Assembly: GCA_019119305.1 (NCBI GenBank)
Contig: DWXH01000031.1
Coordinates: 87,707 to 151,706, forward strand
DNA: 64,000 nt
Source: Candidatus Alistipes merdigallinarum
GTDB taxonomy: Bacteria; Bacteroidota; Bacteroidia; Bacteroidales; Rikenellaceae
Direction: 5' to 3'
Part shown: piece after piece, positions 1 through 9,758 of the stretch
Position numbering within the stretch: position 1 is the first letter of the stretch
Layout: each line of letters begins with the position of its first letter
The notes under the pieces: generated by a model
Seen by the model: the letters and a program-made list of their open reading frames with translations, nothing else
What the model was told of the DNA's origin: nothing
The model's database searches: none
Made by a program: the position numbers and the translations under genes

Positions 1-97
1 TGTAGCATTTGGTTCCAAGCATTTTTTCCCAATAGGGGATCGCGGTATCCAGACTTTTAACAGCAATACCTAAATGTTCAATGTGAGATACTTTCAT
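1..97 (-). CDS. mce: Methylmalonyl-CoA epimerase, N-terminal part (runs off the left edge)
   Basis: The 32 visible residues start MKVSHIEHLGIAVKSLD, the typical opening of methylmalonyl-CoA epimerase: the first beta strand of a VOC (glyoxalase-fold) domain with the first metal-ligand His in the IEHLGIAV segment. The enzyme interconverts (R)- and (S)-methylmalonyl-CoA in the succinate-propionate route. This fits the mutase-associated GTPase MeaB at 13435-14535, although the two genes are not linked. In Bacteroidales this gene usually heads a methylmalonyl-CoA decarboxylase operon, which would lie to the left of the window. The rest of the protein is not visible. Confidence 0.85.
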   Translation of the reverse strand, partial: MKVSHIEHLGIAVKSLDTAIPYWEKMLGTKCY

Positions 98-149
98 AAC
101 GTTTTGGTTTTATTAGATTAGTAACTATGTCCATTCATTCTTTGTGATA

Positions 150-1313
150 TTACACCACCAGCCGGCGCGTCACGGTCCAACGCTTCATTGCCCAAACGAG
201 TATTCCGCTAACGACAAATGCAACGCATGCCATACCTACAAGCCGTACGATATAGGGTAACGATCCAAATACAGCGAAACAATCGTATGCAATGTGTACG
301 AAAACAAAGTGGCACAGGTAGATACCGAAAGTCAACGACGCCACCCAAGCCATCCATCGCGACGGCTTCAGATCTAACTTCCGCACCACGACAAACACGG
401 CATAAGTCATCAAAAAGACATTTATCCCCGTAAAATACCAAATAACCTCCAGATACGCGTAGTTCCCGGGATAATATTTTTGCGCCATGATATAACCCAA
501 CGCCGTAATCAGATACCCCATGACAAACAGCGGAAGGGTAATGCACACCGTTTTTCTCCAGCTCCACATTGGCGGATAGTGGACCAGATAATAAGCGAGG
601 ACCAGATACCCGATAAAACCGGAGACGTAATAAAAAGTTCCGTACAGATTCCAGTCACACTCCCCGAAAAGCCCCATGTGGCCATAGTTTCCTGCATATC
701 CGAGCATCAGAGCAAACATTCTGACATAGGGAAGCAAAAGTGTTCCGCCCCAAATCCAAAGGAACGTACGGATATCACGTTTCGATGCATGGGAGAGCCA
801 GGCACTCAGGATTGGCAGGATCAGATAGAGGCCGCCCAGCATATAAAGATACCAAAGCGGTGTGGTATCGAAATTAAAATTAAAGATAAACGTATAAAGC
901 TTCACAAGGGTCGCCCGGGAGGTATACCCATCGCCCGGAAGGGCGGGATTCGTACTCGACGGTTCGATATAATTCAAATAGGCGAAAAACAGAAGCGGCA
1001 AAGCAATCGACCAAAAGATCAGAGGAACGATAATCCGGCCGATCCGTTTCCGATAGAAATCGGTCATACCCGTCTGCACAGGCAGCAACAGCACGCCCGT
1101 CATCATCACGAACAGAGGCACACTCGAGCGGACCAAACTACCCGCAAAGACCCCGGTCAAAAACGAAGCACGATCTTGGTCGAACTGCGCGACGAACGGA
1201 TCGCAACAATGAGCAAAAACCACCATAAAACACGACAACACACGCAACAGATCGACCCATCCGATACGTTCGTTTCGCTGCATATTCAGATCCGATTCGC
1301 CCATCGTTCGCAC
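150..1313 (-). CDS. Membrane acyltransferase (acyltransferase 3 family)
   Basis: A 387-residue polytopic membrane protein with about ten hydrophobic segments. The N-terminal pattern WVDLLRVLSCFMVVFAH, with a His at the end of the first membrane segment, is characteristic of acyltransferase family 3 (O-acyl transfer to surface sugars or lipids). Substrate cannot be told; the genes around it are not polysaccharide genes. Other in-frame starts lie at 1304 and 1283 (MQRNERIGW), and the last is plausible because the membrane domain begins only there. A candidate promoter (ATTG at 1359-1362, 20 bp, TAACTTCG at 1331-1338, minus strand) lies just upstream. The gene points the same way as mce but is probably a separate unit. 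Confidence 0.85.
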   Translation of the reverse strand: MRTMGESDLNMQRNERIGWVDLLRVLSCFMVVFAHCCDPFVAQFDQDRASFLTGVFAGSLVRSSVPLFVMMTGVLLLPVQTGMTDFYRKRIGRIIVPLIFWSIALPLLFFAYLNYIEPSSTNPALPGDGYTSRATLVKLYTFIFNFNFDTTPLWYLYMLGGLYLILPILSAWLSHASKRDIRTFLWIWGGTLLLPYVRMFALMLGYAGNYGHMGLFGECDWNLYGTFYYVSGFIGYLVLAYYLVHYPPMWSWRKTVCITLPLFVMGYLITALGYIMAQKYYPGNYAYLEVIWYFTGINVFLMTYAVFVVVRKLDLKPSRWMAWVASLTFGIYLCHFVFVHIAYDCFAVFGSLPYIVRLVGMACVAFVVSGILVWAMKRWTVTRRLVV

Positions 1314-1454
1314 TTTTATGACCTATCCTGCGAAGTTAATATTTTTTTTAAGAAATTACAATCGGAATATCGCGTCCTCGCACCCGACATGAACAAAACA
1401 AGTACAATGTTGCAACTTTTCGGCTCCGAGATCGTTTTATATACAAGAAATCAC

Positions 1455-1462
1455 TATATTTG
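1455..1462 (+). promoter_or_regulatory. Candidate -7 element for the redoxin-PqaA unit
   Basis: TATATTTG is a perfect match to the Bacteroidetes TAnnTTTG -7 element, 16 bp before the ATG at 1479. No clean TTTG is seen at -33; GTTT occurs near there. The leader would be very short. Confidence 0.5.
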
Positions 1463-1478
1463 TTAAAATTGTCCGCCC

Positions 1479-1940
1479 ATGAAAAAGTTGGTTATCATAT
1501 TAGGCGTCCTGTTGCTCTCCTGCAACGGTCTTTGGGCCCAGAAACTGATCATTGGCGTCAAAGCTCCCGACCTCAAAATCAAAGAATGGGTTACCAGTGA
1601 ACAGCCGATAAACGGCAAGCCCACTCTGATCGAATTTTTCTTTTCGCGCAGCGAACCGAGTTGCCGCAGGTTGGCTGTTATGGACTCTTTTGCTAAAAAA
1701 TACGGGGATAGCCTCAACGTAGTCATCATGGCTTGCGAACCGAAAGAACGAGTGATCCATGCAACTGAAAATTACACCTTCTACGTGGCTTTGGACACCG
1801 ACAACAAAACATTTTCCGCTTACGGGGCCGAATTCGTTCCGTTCGGGGTACTACTCGACGGAAAGAACAGAGTTCTTTGGTTCGGAAACTCTTCGAAATT
1901 CGGAGACAAAGAGTTGCAAGCCGCGTTACTGAAAAGATAA
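1479..1940 (+). CDS. Exported redoxin/thioredoxin-fold protein lacking the CXXC motif
   Basis: This 153-residue protein has a signal peptide (residues 1-20, ending LWAQ) and a TlpA/AhpC-like redoxin fold: APDLKIKEW, then TLIEFFFSRSEPSC. The place where TlpA proteins carry CxxC reads SEPSC, so only the second cysteine remains. It may be a one-cysteine redoxin or a non-redox relative; disulfide reductase activity of the usual kind looks unlikely. The last third keeps the cis-Pro region (EFVPFGVLLDGKNRVLW). It lies 43 bp upstream of the PqaA-like gene on the same strand and is probably co-transcribed with it. Confidence 0.75.
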   Translation: MKKLVIILGVLLLSCNGLWAQKLIIGVKAPDLKIKEWVTSEQPINGKPTLIEFFFSRSEPSCRRLAVMDSFAKKYGDSLNVVIMACEPKERVIHATENYTFYVALDTDNKTFSAYGAEFVPFGVLLDGKNRVLWFGNSSKFGDKELQAALLKR

Positions 1941-1983
1941 TTCTTTCCTACACTTAATCCATTCATAAAAATCTTTCGCCGCT

Positions 1984-3360
1984 ATGCTTCGTCTTTTCCG
2001 CCACCTGATCCTAACCGGAATCTTGTTCTCCATATTTACTGCACCTTCCGAATCATTCGGACAGGAAGTTGCCGATAGTACGGTTGTCGTTACTCCTACC
2101 ACCGCACTGGAAAACTACCTGCACAACGGCGACCTCTCCTACCGTTGGGAAGTAATCGAGACGACACAGATCGCTGGAGTTAAGACTTACCACCTTTTGT
2201 TGACCTCACAAACTTGGCGCGAAACAGCATGGACCCACCAGCTCTCCATCTTCGTCCCCGCAAAGATCACCCATCAGGGTGCCCTGCTGATGATTACCGG
2301 AGGGTCCAACAGCAATGGAGCTCCCGATTGGGTTGGTGAGACCGGAGAACATTACCTGTTGTCGCAGATCGCCCAAAAGAGTCGTGCCGTCACCGCACTG
2401 GTCCGTCAAGTCCCGAACCAGCCGTTGTACGACAGCCTGCAAGAAGACGCACTGGTTGCCTACACGTTATACAATTTCATGCAGGACGGCGACATGACAT
2501 GGCCGCTGCTGTTTCCGATGACCAAAAGTGCAATTCGGGCCATGGATGCCGTAACGGAGTTCTGCGCCGAAGAGTTGCAGACCAAAATCGGTGGATTTCT
2601 TGTCACCGGAGGGTCTAAACGGGGTTGGACCACGTGGCTCGCAGCCGCCCAGGACGATCGGGTAATGGCTGCGGCACCGATGGTAATCGACGTATTGAAC
2701 TTCCCGGTCAGTCTGTTGTATCAAACCAAAGTTTTCGGCTCCTACAGCGATCAGATAAACGATTACGACGAAGCCGGCATCCTGCAACTATTGGAGTCGG
2801 AACAGGGCAAACAGATCGTCGAAATGATCGATCCGTACAGTTACCGTCATCGACTCGGCATGCCGAAACTGTTGATTATGGCGACGAACGATCACTATTG
2901 GGTTACGGACAATGTCAAGAATTACATCGATTCGATTCCCGGCATCAACCGGCTGCGTTACATTCCGAATGCAGGACACAATATGAACGGGGGTGAGGAG
3001 GCGATGGAGACCGTCGGGGCCTTTTTCGCTTCGCTGTTTTCGGATCGGATTTTTCCCATGTGCACATGGCAAAGCTCGACGCATAACCACCATCTAAAAA
3101 TCGAAATCGACATGTCGCGCGACGGTCTGGTGGGTGCCGAATTGTGGAAGTCCGCCTCTTCATCCCGCGATTTCCGGCAATCGACGTGGGAATCCACCCC
3201 TGTCGAACTGCCGCAAGAGGGGAACATCACCCTCGAGGTTCCGTTGGCAAAGAAAGGATACGAAGCCTGCTATGTCAACTTGATCTATCAAGCAGAAGAC
3301 GGATCATCCTATAAAATTTCGACCCGGATTTTCATGACCGGAGAAGGGAAATTATTATAA
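1984..3360 (+). CDS. PhoPQ-activated pathogenicity-related (PqaA-type) alpha/beta hydrolase, exported
   Basis: A 458-residue protein with a signal peptide (about residues 1-26). The body matches the PhoPQ-activated pathogenicity-related family (PqaA, Pfam PhoPQ_related): an early GGSNSNGAP loop near residue 106, a GGSKRGWTTWL nucleophile elbow at 209-219 with Ser 211, and a late PNAGHNMNGG segment that supplies a plausible catalytic His. The fold is alpha/beta hydrolase. PqaA of Salmonella is PhoP-regulated and linked to peptide resistance, but no PhoPQ pair is seen here and the substrate in Bacteroidetes is not known. It ends in a separate beta-rich C-terminal domain (after about residue 350). 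Confidence 0.85.
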   Translation: MLRLFRHLILTGILFSIFTAPSESFGQEVADSTVVVTPTTALENYLHNGDLSYRWEVIETTQIAGVKTYHLLLTSQTWRETAWTHQLSIFVPAKITHQGALLMITGGSNSNGAPDWVGETGEHYLLSQIAQKSRAVTALVRQVPNQPLYDSLQEDALVAYTLYNFMQDGDMTWPLLFPMTKSAIRAMDAVTEFCAEELQTKIGGFLVTGGSKRGWTTWLAAAQDDRVMAAAPMVIDVLNFPVSLLYQTKVFGSYSDQINDYDEAGILQLLESEQGKQIVEMIDPYSYRHRLGMPKLLIMATNDHYWVTDNVKNYIDSIPGINRLRYIPNAGHNMNGGEEAMETVGAFFASLFSDRIFPMCTWQSSTHNHHLKIEIDMSRDGLVGAELWKSASSSRDFRQSTWESTPVELPQEGNITLEVPLAKKGYEACYVNLIYQAEDGSSYKISTRIFMTGEGKLL

Positions 3361-3376
3361 CTAAGAGAAGCAAAAT

Positions 3377-3416
3377 AAAAACGGGAGGAGAATCAATATG
3401 ATCACCTCCCCCGTTT
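3377..3416 (+). terminator. Possible terminator after the PqaA-like gene
   Basis: An imperfect hairpin (AAACGGGAGG on the left, CCTCCCCCGTTT on the right, with a two-base bulge) lies 16 bp after the stop codon and is followed by only a short AT run. Weak support. Confidence 0.35.
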
Positions 3417-3549
3417 AATACAATTACTTCTCTTTTTCAATCGGATTTCGGTCGGGCTTCCCTCTTTTAGAGACAGAGGCATAAAAGCCAGAACGGCTAA
3501 ATCATGATAATTTTATGCCATGAAACCTATCTTCTTTTCGATAAACCGA

Positions 3550-4803
3550 TTACCCGGCCGCCTGCAACCGTTTGCTGTTCTCGTTTTCGAGCCGGCTCTT
3601 CACGTATGCCGCCGTAATCCGCAACGACTTGCGATCGTCCTGTCCGGGAAGTTCGTACATACTGTCCATCATGATCGTCTCGCATATCGAGCGTAATCCG
3701 CGAGCCCCCAAACGGTACTCTATCGCCTTATCCACGATATAATCCAATGCCGCATCGTCGAAGGTCAACTTGATGCCATCCATCTCGAACAGCTTGACAT
3801 ACTGACGGGTAATCGCATTTTTCGGTTCCGTCAAAATCGAACGCAACGCCGCACGATCGAGCGGTTCCAGATAGGTCAAAACGGGAATCCGGCCGACCAG
3901 TTCGGGAATCAGCCCGAAAGCCTTTAAATCCTGCGGCATAATGTACTGCATGATGTTCTCCTGATCGATCCGCTCTTTCCGCAACTGACCGTATCCTACC
4001 ACCTGCGTATTGAGACGTTGTGCGATTTTCTTCTCGATGCCATCGAACGCCCCTCCACATATAAACAGGATATTGGACGTATTCACCTGAATAAATTTCT
4101 GGTCCGGATGTTTCCGGCCACCCTGTGGCGGAACATTCACAACCGTTCCTTCCAATATTTTCAACAAAGCCTGTTGCACTCCTTCGCCCGAGACATCCCG
4201 CGTAATAGAAGGGTTGTCGCTTTTACGGGCAATCTTGTCAATTTCATCAATGAAAACGATACCCCGCTCCGCCTGTGCCACATCATAATCAGCCACCTGC
4301 AACAGCCGTGTCAAGATACTCTCGACATCTTCCCCCACATATCCGGCCTCGGTCAGCACCGTCGCATCGACAATCGTAAAGGGCACCTTCAACAATTTGG
4401 CAATCGTCCGGGCCATCAGCGTTTTCCCGGTTCCCGTAGGGCCTACCAACATGATATTCGATTTATCTATCTCGATCTGACGGTCACCGGCCGACTCATG
4501 CAACAACCTTTTATAATGGTTATACACCGCCACAGCCATGCTGCGTTTGGCCCGATCCTGCCCGATTACATACTCATCCAGGAACGATTTGATCTGGGTC
4601 GGTTTCAGCAGCTCCTCCATTTTAAAGTTCGGGGCTTTCCGGCGGTTCCGTTCCATTGTCTCCTCCAAAATAACATGCCCACGTTCGATACATTGATCGC
4701 ATATATGACTTCCGTCATCTCCATCAAACATGACCGACACCTCCGTACGAGGTTGTCCGCAAAACGAACAATAATCGACCCGTCTTCCGTTTTCTTTCTC
4801 CAT
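3550..4803 (-). CDS. clpX: ClpX, ATP-dependent unfoldase subunit of ClpXP
   Basis: 417 residues, a normal ClpX length. The N-terminal zinc-binding domain has Cys 12, 15, 35 and 38. The AAA+ module shows Walker A GPTGTGKT at 121-128, the pore loop GYVGED at 154-159 and Walker B FIDEID at about 184-189. The C-terminal part keeps sensor 2 (GARGLRSI). ClpX recognises and unfolds tagged substrates and feeds them to ClpP in the cytoplasm. It lies 82 bp downstream of clpP on the same strand, the usual clpP-clpX order. Trigger factor, often next to clpP, is here at 21767-23098 instead. Confidence 0.98.
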   Translation of the reverse strand: MEKENGRRVDYCSFCGQPRTEVSVMFDGDDGSHICDQCIERGHVILEETMERNRRKAPNFKMEELLKPTQIKSFLDEYVIGQDRAKRSMAVAVYNHYKRLLHESAGDRQIEIDKSNIMLVGPTGTGKTLMARTIAKLLKVPFTIVDATVLTEAGYVGEDVESILTRLLQVADYDVAQAERGIVFIDEIDKIARKSDNPSITRDVSGEGVQQALLKILEGTVVNVPPQGGRKHPDQKFIQVNTSNILFICGGAFDGIEKKIAQRLNTQVVGYGQLRKERIDQENIMQYIMPQDLKAFGLIPELVGRIPVLTYLEPLDRAALRSILTEPKNAITRQYVKLFEMDGIKLTFDDAALDYIVDKAIEYRLGARGLRSICETIMMDSMYELPGQDDRKSLRITAAYVKSRLENENSKRLQAAG

Positions 4804-4885
4804 TTGCTTTATTTCCTATTGACAATGACTCCAGTATCTACCGGGATCACCGTGTTTGTGTCAGTTTTGTCTTAAATAAAATCCT

Positions 4886-5563
4886 CTATTTTTTCTTGCG
4901 GGGCATCAACACTTCATCGATCAGCCCATATTTCATCGCCTCAGGAGCCGTCATCCAATAGTCCCGATCGGCATCTTTTTCAATTTTCTTTATACTCACT
5001 CCGGAATGTGTCGACAGAATTTCATAAAGCTCCTGTTTGGTCCGCAGAATTTGACGAGCCGTAATCTCGATGTCGGATGCCTGTCCCTCGACTCCGCCCA
5101 ACGGCTGATGAATCATCACCCGGGCATGCGGCAGCGCCGAACGCTTGCCTTTGGTCCCGGCCGTCAGCAACACGGCACCCATACTGGCTGCAAGTCCCGT
5201 ACAGATCGTCGCCACATCGGCACTGACCAGTTGCATGGTATCGTAAATACCCAATCCCGCCGTCACCGAACCGCCCGGAGAGTTGATATAAATCTGAATA
5301 TCCTTATCGGGATCGGTCGACTCCAAAAACAACAGCTGAGCCTGAATGATATTCGCCACATCATCGTTGATCGGGCACCCCAGAAAGATGATCCGATCCA
5401 TCATCAACCGCGAAAATACATCCATCGCCGCAACATTCATCTGACGCTCCTCGATAATGGTCGGCGAGATCGAATCCCGAACTGCCGAATCGAACCGATG
5501 GAGGGCCAAACTGCTGATACCGGCGTGTCCCATCGCAAACTTTTCAAATTCACTTTTTCCCAT
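4886..5563 (-). CDS. clpP: ClpP, ATP-dependent Clp protease proteolytic subunit
   Basis: 225 residues with the serine-protease triad visible: Ser 127 in [11 protein letters not shown], His 152 in [10 protein letters not shown], and an Asp in the KDADRD segment near residue 200. The N-terminal 30 or so residues before the conserved core may be a propeptide or a slightly long start. It forms the tetradecameric proteolytic chamber used by the adjacent ClpX. First gene of a clpP-clpX unit. Confidence 0.98.
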   Translation of the reverse strand: MGKSEFEKFAMGHAGISSLALHRFDSAVRDSISPTIIEERQMNVAAMDVFSRLMMDRIIFLGCPINDDVANIIQAQLLFLESTDPDKDIQIYINSPGGSVTAGLGIYDTMQLVSADVATICTGLAASMGAVLLTAGTKGKRSALPHARVMIHQPLGGVEGQASDIEITARQILRTKQELYEILSTHSGVSIKKIEKDADRDYWMTAPEAMKYGLIDEVLMPRKKK

Positions 5564-5697
5564 AACCTTTTTATGATTTGTTTCCTTTACAGGAAACCAT
5601 GTCTCGTTTTCTCTATTTTATCGTCCTTTACAAAACCCGAACCAAAATACCCGACCGAACTGCTTGACCTTTTGCATCGATCACGGCTCCATCCTCC

Positions 5698-6477
5698 TTA
5701 CCGTGGACTCACTCTACGAATTACGGAAACGACAGGCCGATGATCCGACAACTCGGAGGGGATAACCCGTGTCGATTCCAATACCCATGCCTCTGACGGA
5801 TATCCGAACAGATAATCGATCTTCACCGTGGGACGATGCGATGGGTAGGTAGGCTCTCTGTCGGTCAATACCTTCCACCGTCTGCACATCATCCGGATCT
5901 CAGATGCTTTCGGTTTGGCGTTAAAGTCACCCCCGAGCACCAGCGGATAGGCACACGTCTCTGCCTGCCGGATCACCGCTTCGGACTGCAACAAACGGCT
6001 CTCCTTGGTCAGAGCCCAATGGGTCGAGGCAAACGCTACCGTATCGTCCCCAATCTCGAACAACGCCACCAGCATTGCCCGCGGTTCTTCCTTTTCTGTC
6101 GCTTGGGGCAACATGACTTTCTGGACCCCAATATAGGGGTGCGACGACAAAATCCCTATCCCATACCACCCTCCGGCATACGGGATCGTCTTTCCGTACA
6201 AGGGAAACATTCCGGTCCGCCACCCCAACTCCGTCGAAAAATCCTTGTCGTGCTGGTGGTCGACCCCGTTCCTACGGGTACGACAATCGACCTCCTGAAT
6301 CGCAACGAAATCGGGTTGTTCCGACCGAATCAGTTCGGCCAACTCTTCGAGAGAGGCCCGCTCCCCGAAACGCAGATTATACGTCATGACCTTCAGCCTC
6401 AACGTATCCTCTCCCCTCGCCGTCGAAAAACCGGAAAATACGATTAACAACAGCAAAAAAGCAAAACCCTTTCTCAT
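5698..6477 (-). CDS. Exported endonuclease/exonuclease/phosphatase family protein
   Basis: 259 residues from the chosen ATG at 6477, which gives a clean signal peptide (MRKGFAFLLLLIVFSGF); an ATG at 6492 adds five residues. The EEP fold is supported by MTYNLRF, FVAIQEVDCR (metal Glu), STHWAL, LVLGGDFNAKP and the terminal SDHRPV motif. These proteins are Mg-dependent phosphodiesterases or phosphatases; with a signal peptide it would act in the periplasm. Nuclease and sphingomyelinase-like activity cannot be told apart here. It is preceded by 170 bp without recognisable signals. Confidence 0.85.
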   Translation of the reverse strand: MRKGFAFLLLLIVFSGFSTARGEDTLRLKVMTYNLRFGERASLEELAELIRSEQPDFVAIQEVDCRTRRNGVDHQHDKDFSTELGWRTGMFPLYGKTIPYAGGWYGIGILSSHPYIGVQKVMLPQATEKEEPRAMLVALFEIGDDTVAFASTHWALTKESRLLQSEAVIRQAETCAYPLVLGGDFNAKPKASEIRMMCRRWKVLTDREPTYPSHRPTVKIDYLFGYPSEAWVLESTRVIPSELSDHRPVVSVIRRVSPR

Positions 6478-6646
6478 GATGTTTCCGTGCATAAAACCGT
6501 CTGCAAAGATAACGCATTCATCGGGAAAATACGGCTCTTTTTTAGAGGATCTCTCTTTAAACTAAGTACACGACTCTTCTCCCAACACAAATACGGCTTC
6601 CGTAAACCTCTGGCCACTGCTTTTCCTGAGCTTTTTCGACATCTGT

Positions 6647-8743
6647 TTAATGCCCCACCCGCTTATATTTCAGCAGGACCGACCCTCTCGGCTGCTCTGC
6701 TTTCAGGACCAGTCCTTTCGCCATTGCAGCACCATTGCAGGTCTCCCGGATACCCGTATCGACATTAAATACTTCGTAGTCGGCCGCCGCATCCAATCCG
6801 CCACAACACACGGTCAAGCTCTCCTGTTCGCAATGCTGACGGCGGAATGCCACGATAATTCCCTGATCCTTTTCGGGCAGATGCAGCTGATAGGCCAGCC
6901 AAACCGAATCGGACGTCTGGTCCCCGATTCCGGTCAATGGATAATAATCGCCGTAATAGTAGGGTTGAATATCCCGATACTCATGGATCATCTCCTGCAT
7001 GTCGAGAATCGACTCGTCGGGATCGGTAATTTTCCAGTTATAGATCAACGTGCTGCTCAAACTCGAACGGAACGAATAGGGATCGGTCTGCAGGATTCCG
7101 GTACCGTGCACCGGCAAGAAAAAGTTCAACCCGTAGGTATGGCACTGATAACCATCCGGATCGTCGTAGTGGTAGTAATCGCTCCGCCACAACGGGGCAC
7201 TCCGTCCGATCGTCTCCAGATCGATCCGCTTGCCGCCACTGGCACAATTATCGATCAGCATATTCGGGAACCGTTCGAGCAGATAGTCCCAAAAGGCATA
7301 CAGCCCCTCCACATGACGGATCTCCTTGATCCCCGAACGCCCCGGTTCATCATACTCCCGCCAGTACCGGTCTGGCTGTATGTTGCAGTCCTGACGATAA
7401 TAGTCGATACCGTTCTCCTCGATCATGTCCCCGATATATTGACACAGCCACTTGCATGCCTCCGGATTCCCAAGATCGAACAACAGGTAATCCGTATCGG
7501 GGTCGGACGAAAGTTCGAGCATCCACTCGGGATGTTCGACCGCCCACTGGGTCCCTTTGATAACCCGCTCGGGCTCGAACCAGACCATAAATTTGGCCCC
7601 GACCCGATGAGCTGCATCCGCCACAGGTTTCAGCCCCTCGGGGAACCGCGTCGTATCGACCGTCCAGTTTCCCGTCGTATTCGCCCAACTCTTCCCGTTC
7701 TGGTAATCGGAAGCCCCTGTATGCCAACCCGCATCAAGCCAAAACACATCGGGAATCAGACCGAATTGGGCATAACGGTGAATCAATGCCACTGCCCAAT
7801 CGGCCGTTATGCAGGAATATTCGGTGCAGGGAGCCGGATCGCGATAGTTGAATCCGCTGCACAACGGATATTCGGCGAACTTCCCGTCGATTTTTCTGGA
7901 GTGGTGTGCCAGAACGAAACGACGGAACTGATTGTGCCCCGTCATGCGGTCTGCCCCTTGCCAAAACATCAGACAGATACTCGGCGTACGAATCTCCTCA
8001 CCCGGATAAAGGTAAGTTTCGAGATTTTCCATCCCCGCTTCAAAGAGCATGCTGTTTTCGTTCCGGTTATCCAAACGGGCAAACCACGTTCCCGTCCATC
8101 CGATCCCTACCATAATCCCCTGCTCAGCCGGAGACTCGATATTGAAAAACGGGAAATTCCCTTCCGAAGAACGCCCTCCGATCGGTTTGATCGTCAACGA
8201 GTCTCCGCTCTGGAAAACTCGGGTACGGGGATGATAATCGGATTTCGAAATGTGGTTTCCTTCGGCATAATGCAACTTGAACGGACCGCTTTCAGAATAA
8301 CGGAACTCAGCATCCACCGTTTTGACTTGCGACAGCGTAGCCGAATTTTGCGCCGAAGTATTTTTAAACCGGAGCAGCCACTCCACCGTTCCGAACTCTT
8401 TGAATCCCTTTACGCGACAGGAGACCTCCAATCCATCCGGGCTCCGGTAGGTATAGATCCTCTCAACAACCGAAGTGTCACCCGATTCCACATTTTCAAC
8501 CCCGTAGCGCCACGACCGGATTACCCAATCCGAAGCGACTCCTCCATAATCGAACGAGAACGGTGGAACCTTTCCTTTGGCAAAACGGGTAGCAATCCAC
8601 CGGTCGACATCCACACTTTTGTCCGGCATATCGATCCGCACCTGAGCCATACTCCACAACGGCCCCAACAGACAAAACAAACAACAAATCATCCGGCAGT
8701 ATCCACTCCTCCGGGACGACCATTTTTCGGAAATCTTCTTCAT
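6647..8743 (-). CDS. Exported GH36-type alpha-galactosidase (melibiase)
   Basis: 698 residues from the ATG at 8743. The further ATG at 8779 would sit almost on the predicted transcription start, so the shorter form is preferred and gives a signal peptide ending near WSMAQ. The N-terminal beta-sandwich is followed by a TIM barrel with FWLDAGWH (about 336-341), FEPERV, the nucleophile Asp about 452 in YYRQDCNI, and the acid/base Asp about 522 in LWRSDYY, preceded by NCASGGKRID. These are the GH36/GH27 clan signatures for alpha-galactosides. The nucleophile motif reads YRQD rather than the common YxKWD, so alpha-N-acetylgalactosaminidase or another alpha-galactoside specificity is possible. No SusC/SusD pair is nearby. 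Confidence 0.88.
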   Translation of the reverse strand: MKKISEKWSSRRSGYCRMICCLFCLLGPLWSMAQVRIDMPDKSVDVDRWIATRFAKGKVPPFSFDYGGVASDWVIRSWRYGVENVESGDTSVVERIYTYRSPDGLEVSCRVKGFKEFGTVEWLLRFKNTSAQNSATLSQVKTVDAEFRYSESGPFKLHYAEGNHISKSDYHPRTRVFQSGDSLTIKPIGGRSSEGNFPFFNIESPAEQGIMVGIGWTGTWFARLDNRNENSMLFEAGMENLETYLYPGEEIRTPSICLMFWQGADRMTGHNQFRRFVLAHHSRKIDGKFAEYPLCSGFNYRDPAPCTEYSCITADWAVALIHRYAQFGLIPDVFWLDAGWHTGASDYQNGKSWANTTGNWTVDTTRFPEGLKPVADAAHRVGAKFMVWFEPERVIKGTQWAVEHPEWMLELSSDPDTDYLLFDLGNPEACKWLCQYIGDMIEENGIDYYRQDCNIQPDRYWREYDEPGRSGIKEIRHVEGLYAFWDYLLERFPNMLIDNCASGGKRIDLETIGRSAPLWRSDYYHYDDPDGYQCHTYGLNFFLPVHGTGILQTDPYSFRSSLSSTLIYNWKITDPDESILDMQEMIHEYRDIQPYYYGDYYPLTGIGDQTSDSVWLAYQLHLPEKDQGIIVAFRRQHCEQESLTVCCGGLDAAADYEVFNVDTGIRETCNGAAMAKGLVLKAEQPRGSVLLKYKRVGH

Positions 8744-8787
8744 ACACACATAAAAAAACGCCCATTCTTCAGGCTTCACAATTTTGA

Positions 8788-8819
8788 CGAATATATGAAT
8801 TTCAATCGATTAAAACAAA
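8788..8819 (-). promoter_or_regulatory. Bacteroidetes-type promoter of the GH36 gene
   Basis: On the minus strand TTTG (8816-8819), 20 bp, then TATATTCG (8788-8795). This fits the TTTG/TAnnTTTG pattern and puts transcription start near 8781, favouring the ATG at 8743. The stretch from 8820 to 9036 shows no other signal. Confidence 0.6.
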
Positions 8820-9036
8820 CTTACATATAAGATCACACCGATTCTTCTCTTTTTTCCCGATGCGAATACAATTAATTATACGAGACATCGTTTCGTCTCA
8901 TGTCATACTGTTAAAACAGCACACCACAAAACCTTCTCCCCTCGTTTTTTGTTTATCCGATTTAATTAAGGAAAATACAAAATATACCCTCTTGATTTTT
9001 CTCTGGCACCGACCGGAAAAAGTCGTGCACCGCTCT

Positions 9037-9564
9037 CTATTTTTTCAGATACTCCGTCACTTCAAAGGTTTCGAAGCCACACTCGTAAGGGACATAAAGC
9101 GGATGACGCGGATTTCCCTTCGCCGTCAACGATCCGATTTGCAGGCGTTTTCCACGATTCATCTGAAAAACTTCAAAAAAATCCCCGACACACCGCCTTA
9201 GATAGGGACGGACCTCAACTCCGTCACCCCATGCCACCCAAATATCGGCATTCGGATACCGGACAACAACCTCCTGTACAACTTGCAGGCTTCTCCGATG
9301 CATGGTTTCATCCAGATGTTCAGCAAGGTTCTGTTTGTCGGTCGCCCGCTCTGAGGAAAGATTCAAAACGACCAATCCGTCATATCCGGCCCGTTCGGCA
9401 AATCCGATCATTTTACGCACCGTCGGATCGGGACACGCCTCGTCCGCCGTACTCGGATTCAATCCTACGACAATCAGGGGCCGCCCCCCAGCCAATTCAA
9501 GCACGAAACGGTAATCGCCCTGAGCACTCCCTGTCTGTATACAACACGCCGGTCGATAGATCAT
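9037..9564 (-). CDS. DUF1643 domain protein
   Basis: 175 residues matching DUF1643 throughout: YRFVLELAGGRPLIVVGLNPSTAD, a DPTVRKMIGFAERAGYDGLVVLNLS segment, and a later DIWVAWGD strand. Function of the family is unknown; it is cytoplasmic and found sporadically in bacteria and on mobile elements. The start codon overlaps the stop of a 61-codon upstream frame (9561-9746) in an ATGA arrangement, which would suggest translational coupling if that small frame is real. Confidence 0.8.
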   Translation of the reverse strand: MIYRPACCIQTGSAQGDYRFVLELAGGRPLIVVGLNPSTADEACPDPTVRKMIGFAERAGYDGLVVLNLSSERATDKQNLAEHLDETMHRRSLQVVQEVVVRYPNADIWVAWGDGVEVRPYLRRCVGDFFEVFQMNRGKRLQIGSLTAKGNPRHPLYVPYECGFETFEVTEYLKK

Positions 9565-9746
9565 CTGTCCCTATTACGATAATACTTTTTCTGCCGCCAC
9601 ATGGGCTGCCCCGCCACAATCTGCCACTCGACAAAACTTCCCAACAAAAATATCATAAAAATCCGAAAAGCGGAGATAATCCATCTGCCAAAACGACCGT
9701 TCCCCTCCAAGACAAGAATCGAGGAGCAATATCCACCACTCCTCAT
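9561..9746 (-). CDS. Possible small membrane protein upstream of the DUF1643 gene
   Basis: A 61-codon frame whose stop overlaps the DUF1643 start (ATGA). It contains one hydrophobic stretch (about residues 28-45, ISAFRIFMIFLLGSF) followed by a basic tail (MWRQKKYYRNRDR). No family is recognised and no clear promoter or ribosome site is seen, so it may be chance. The overlap and the hydrophobic-then-basic layout are the only support. Confidence 0.25.
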   Translation of the reverse strand: MRSGGYCSSILVLEGNGRFGRWIISAFRIFMIFLLGSFVEWQIVAGQPMWRQKKYYRNRDR

Positions 9747-9758
9747 TCTTGCCGGATT

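Noticed and set aside
480..1466. A 328-codon frame opposite the acyltransferase gene
   Set aside because: Arg/Gln/His-rich shadow; its end runs across the promoter of the redoxin gene.
6650..8830. A 726-codon frame on the plus strand
   Set aside because: It lies exactly opposite the GH36 gene, has an Arg/His/Pro-rich low-complexity make-up and no domain, and has no promoter. It is an antisense shadow.
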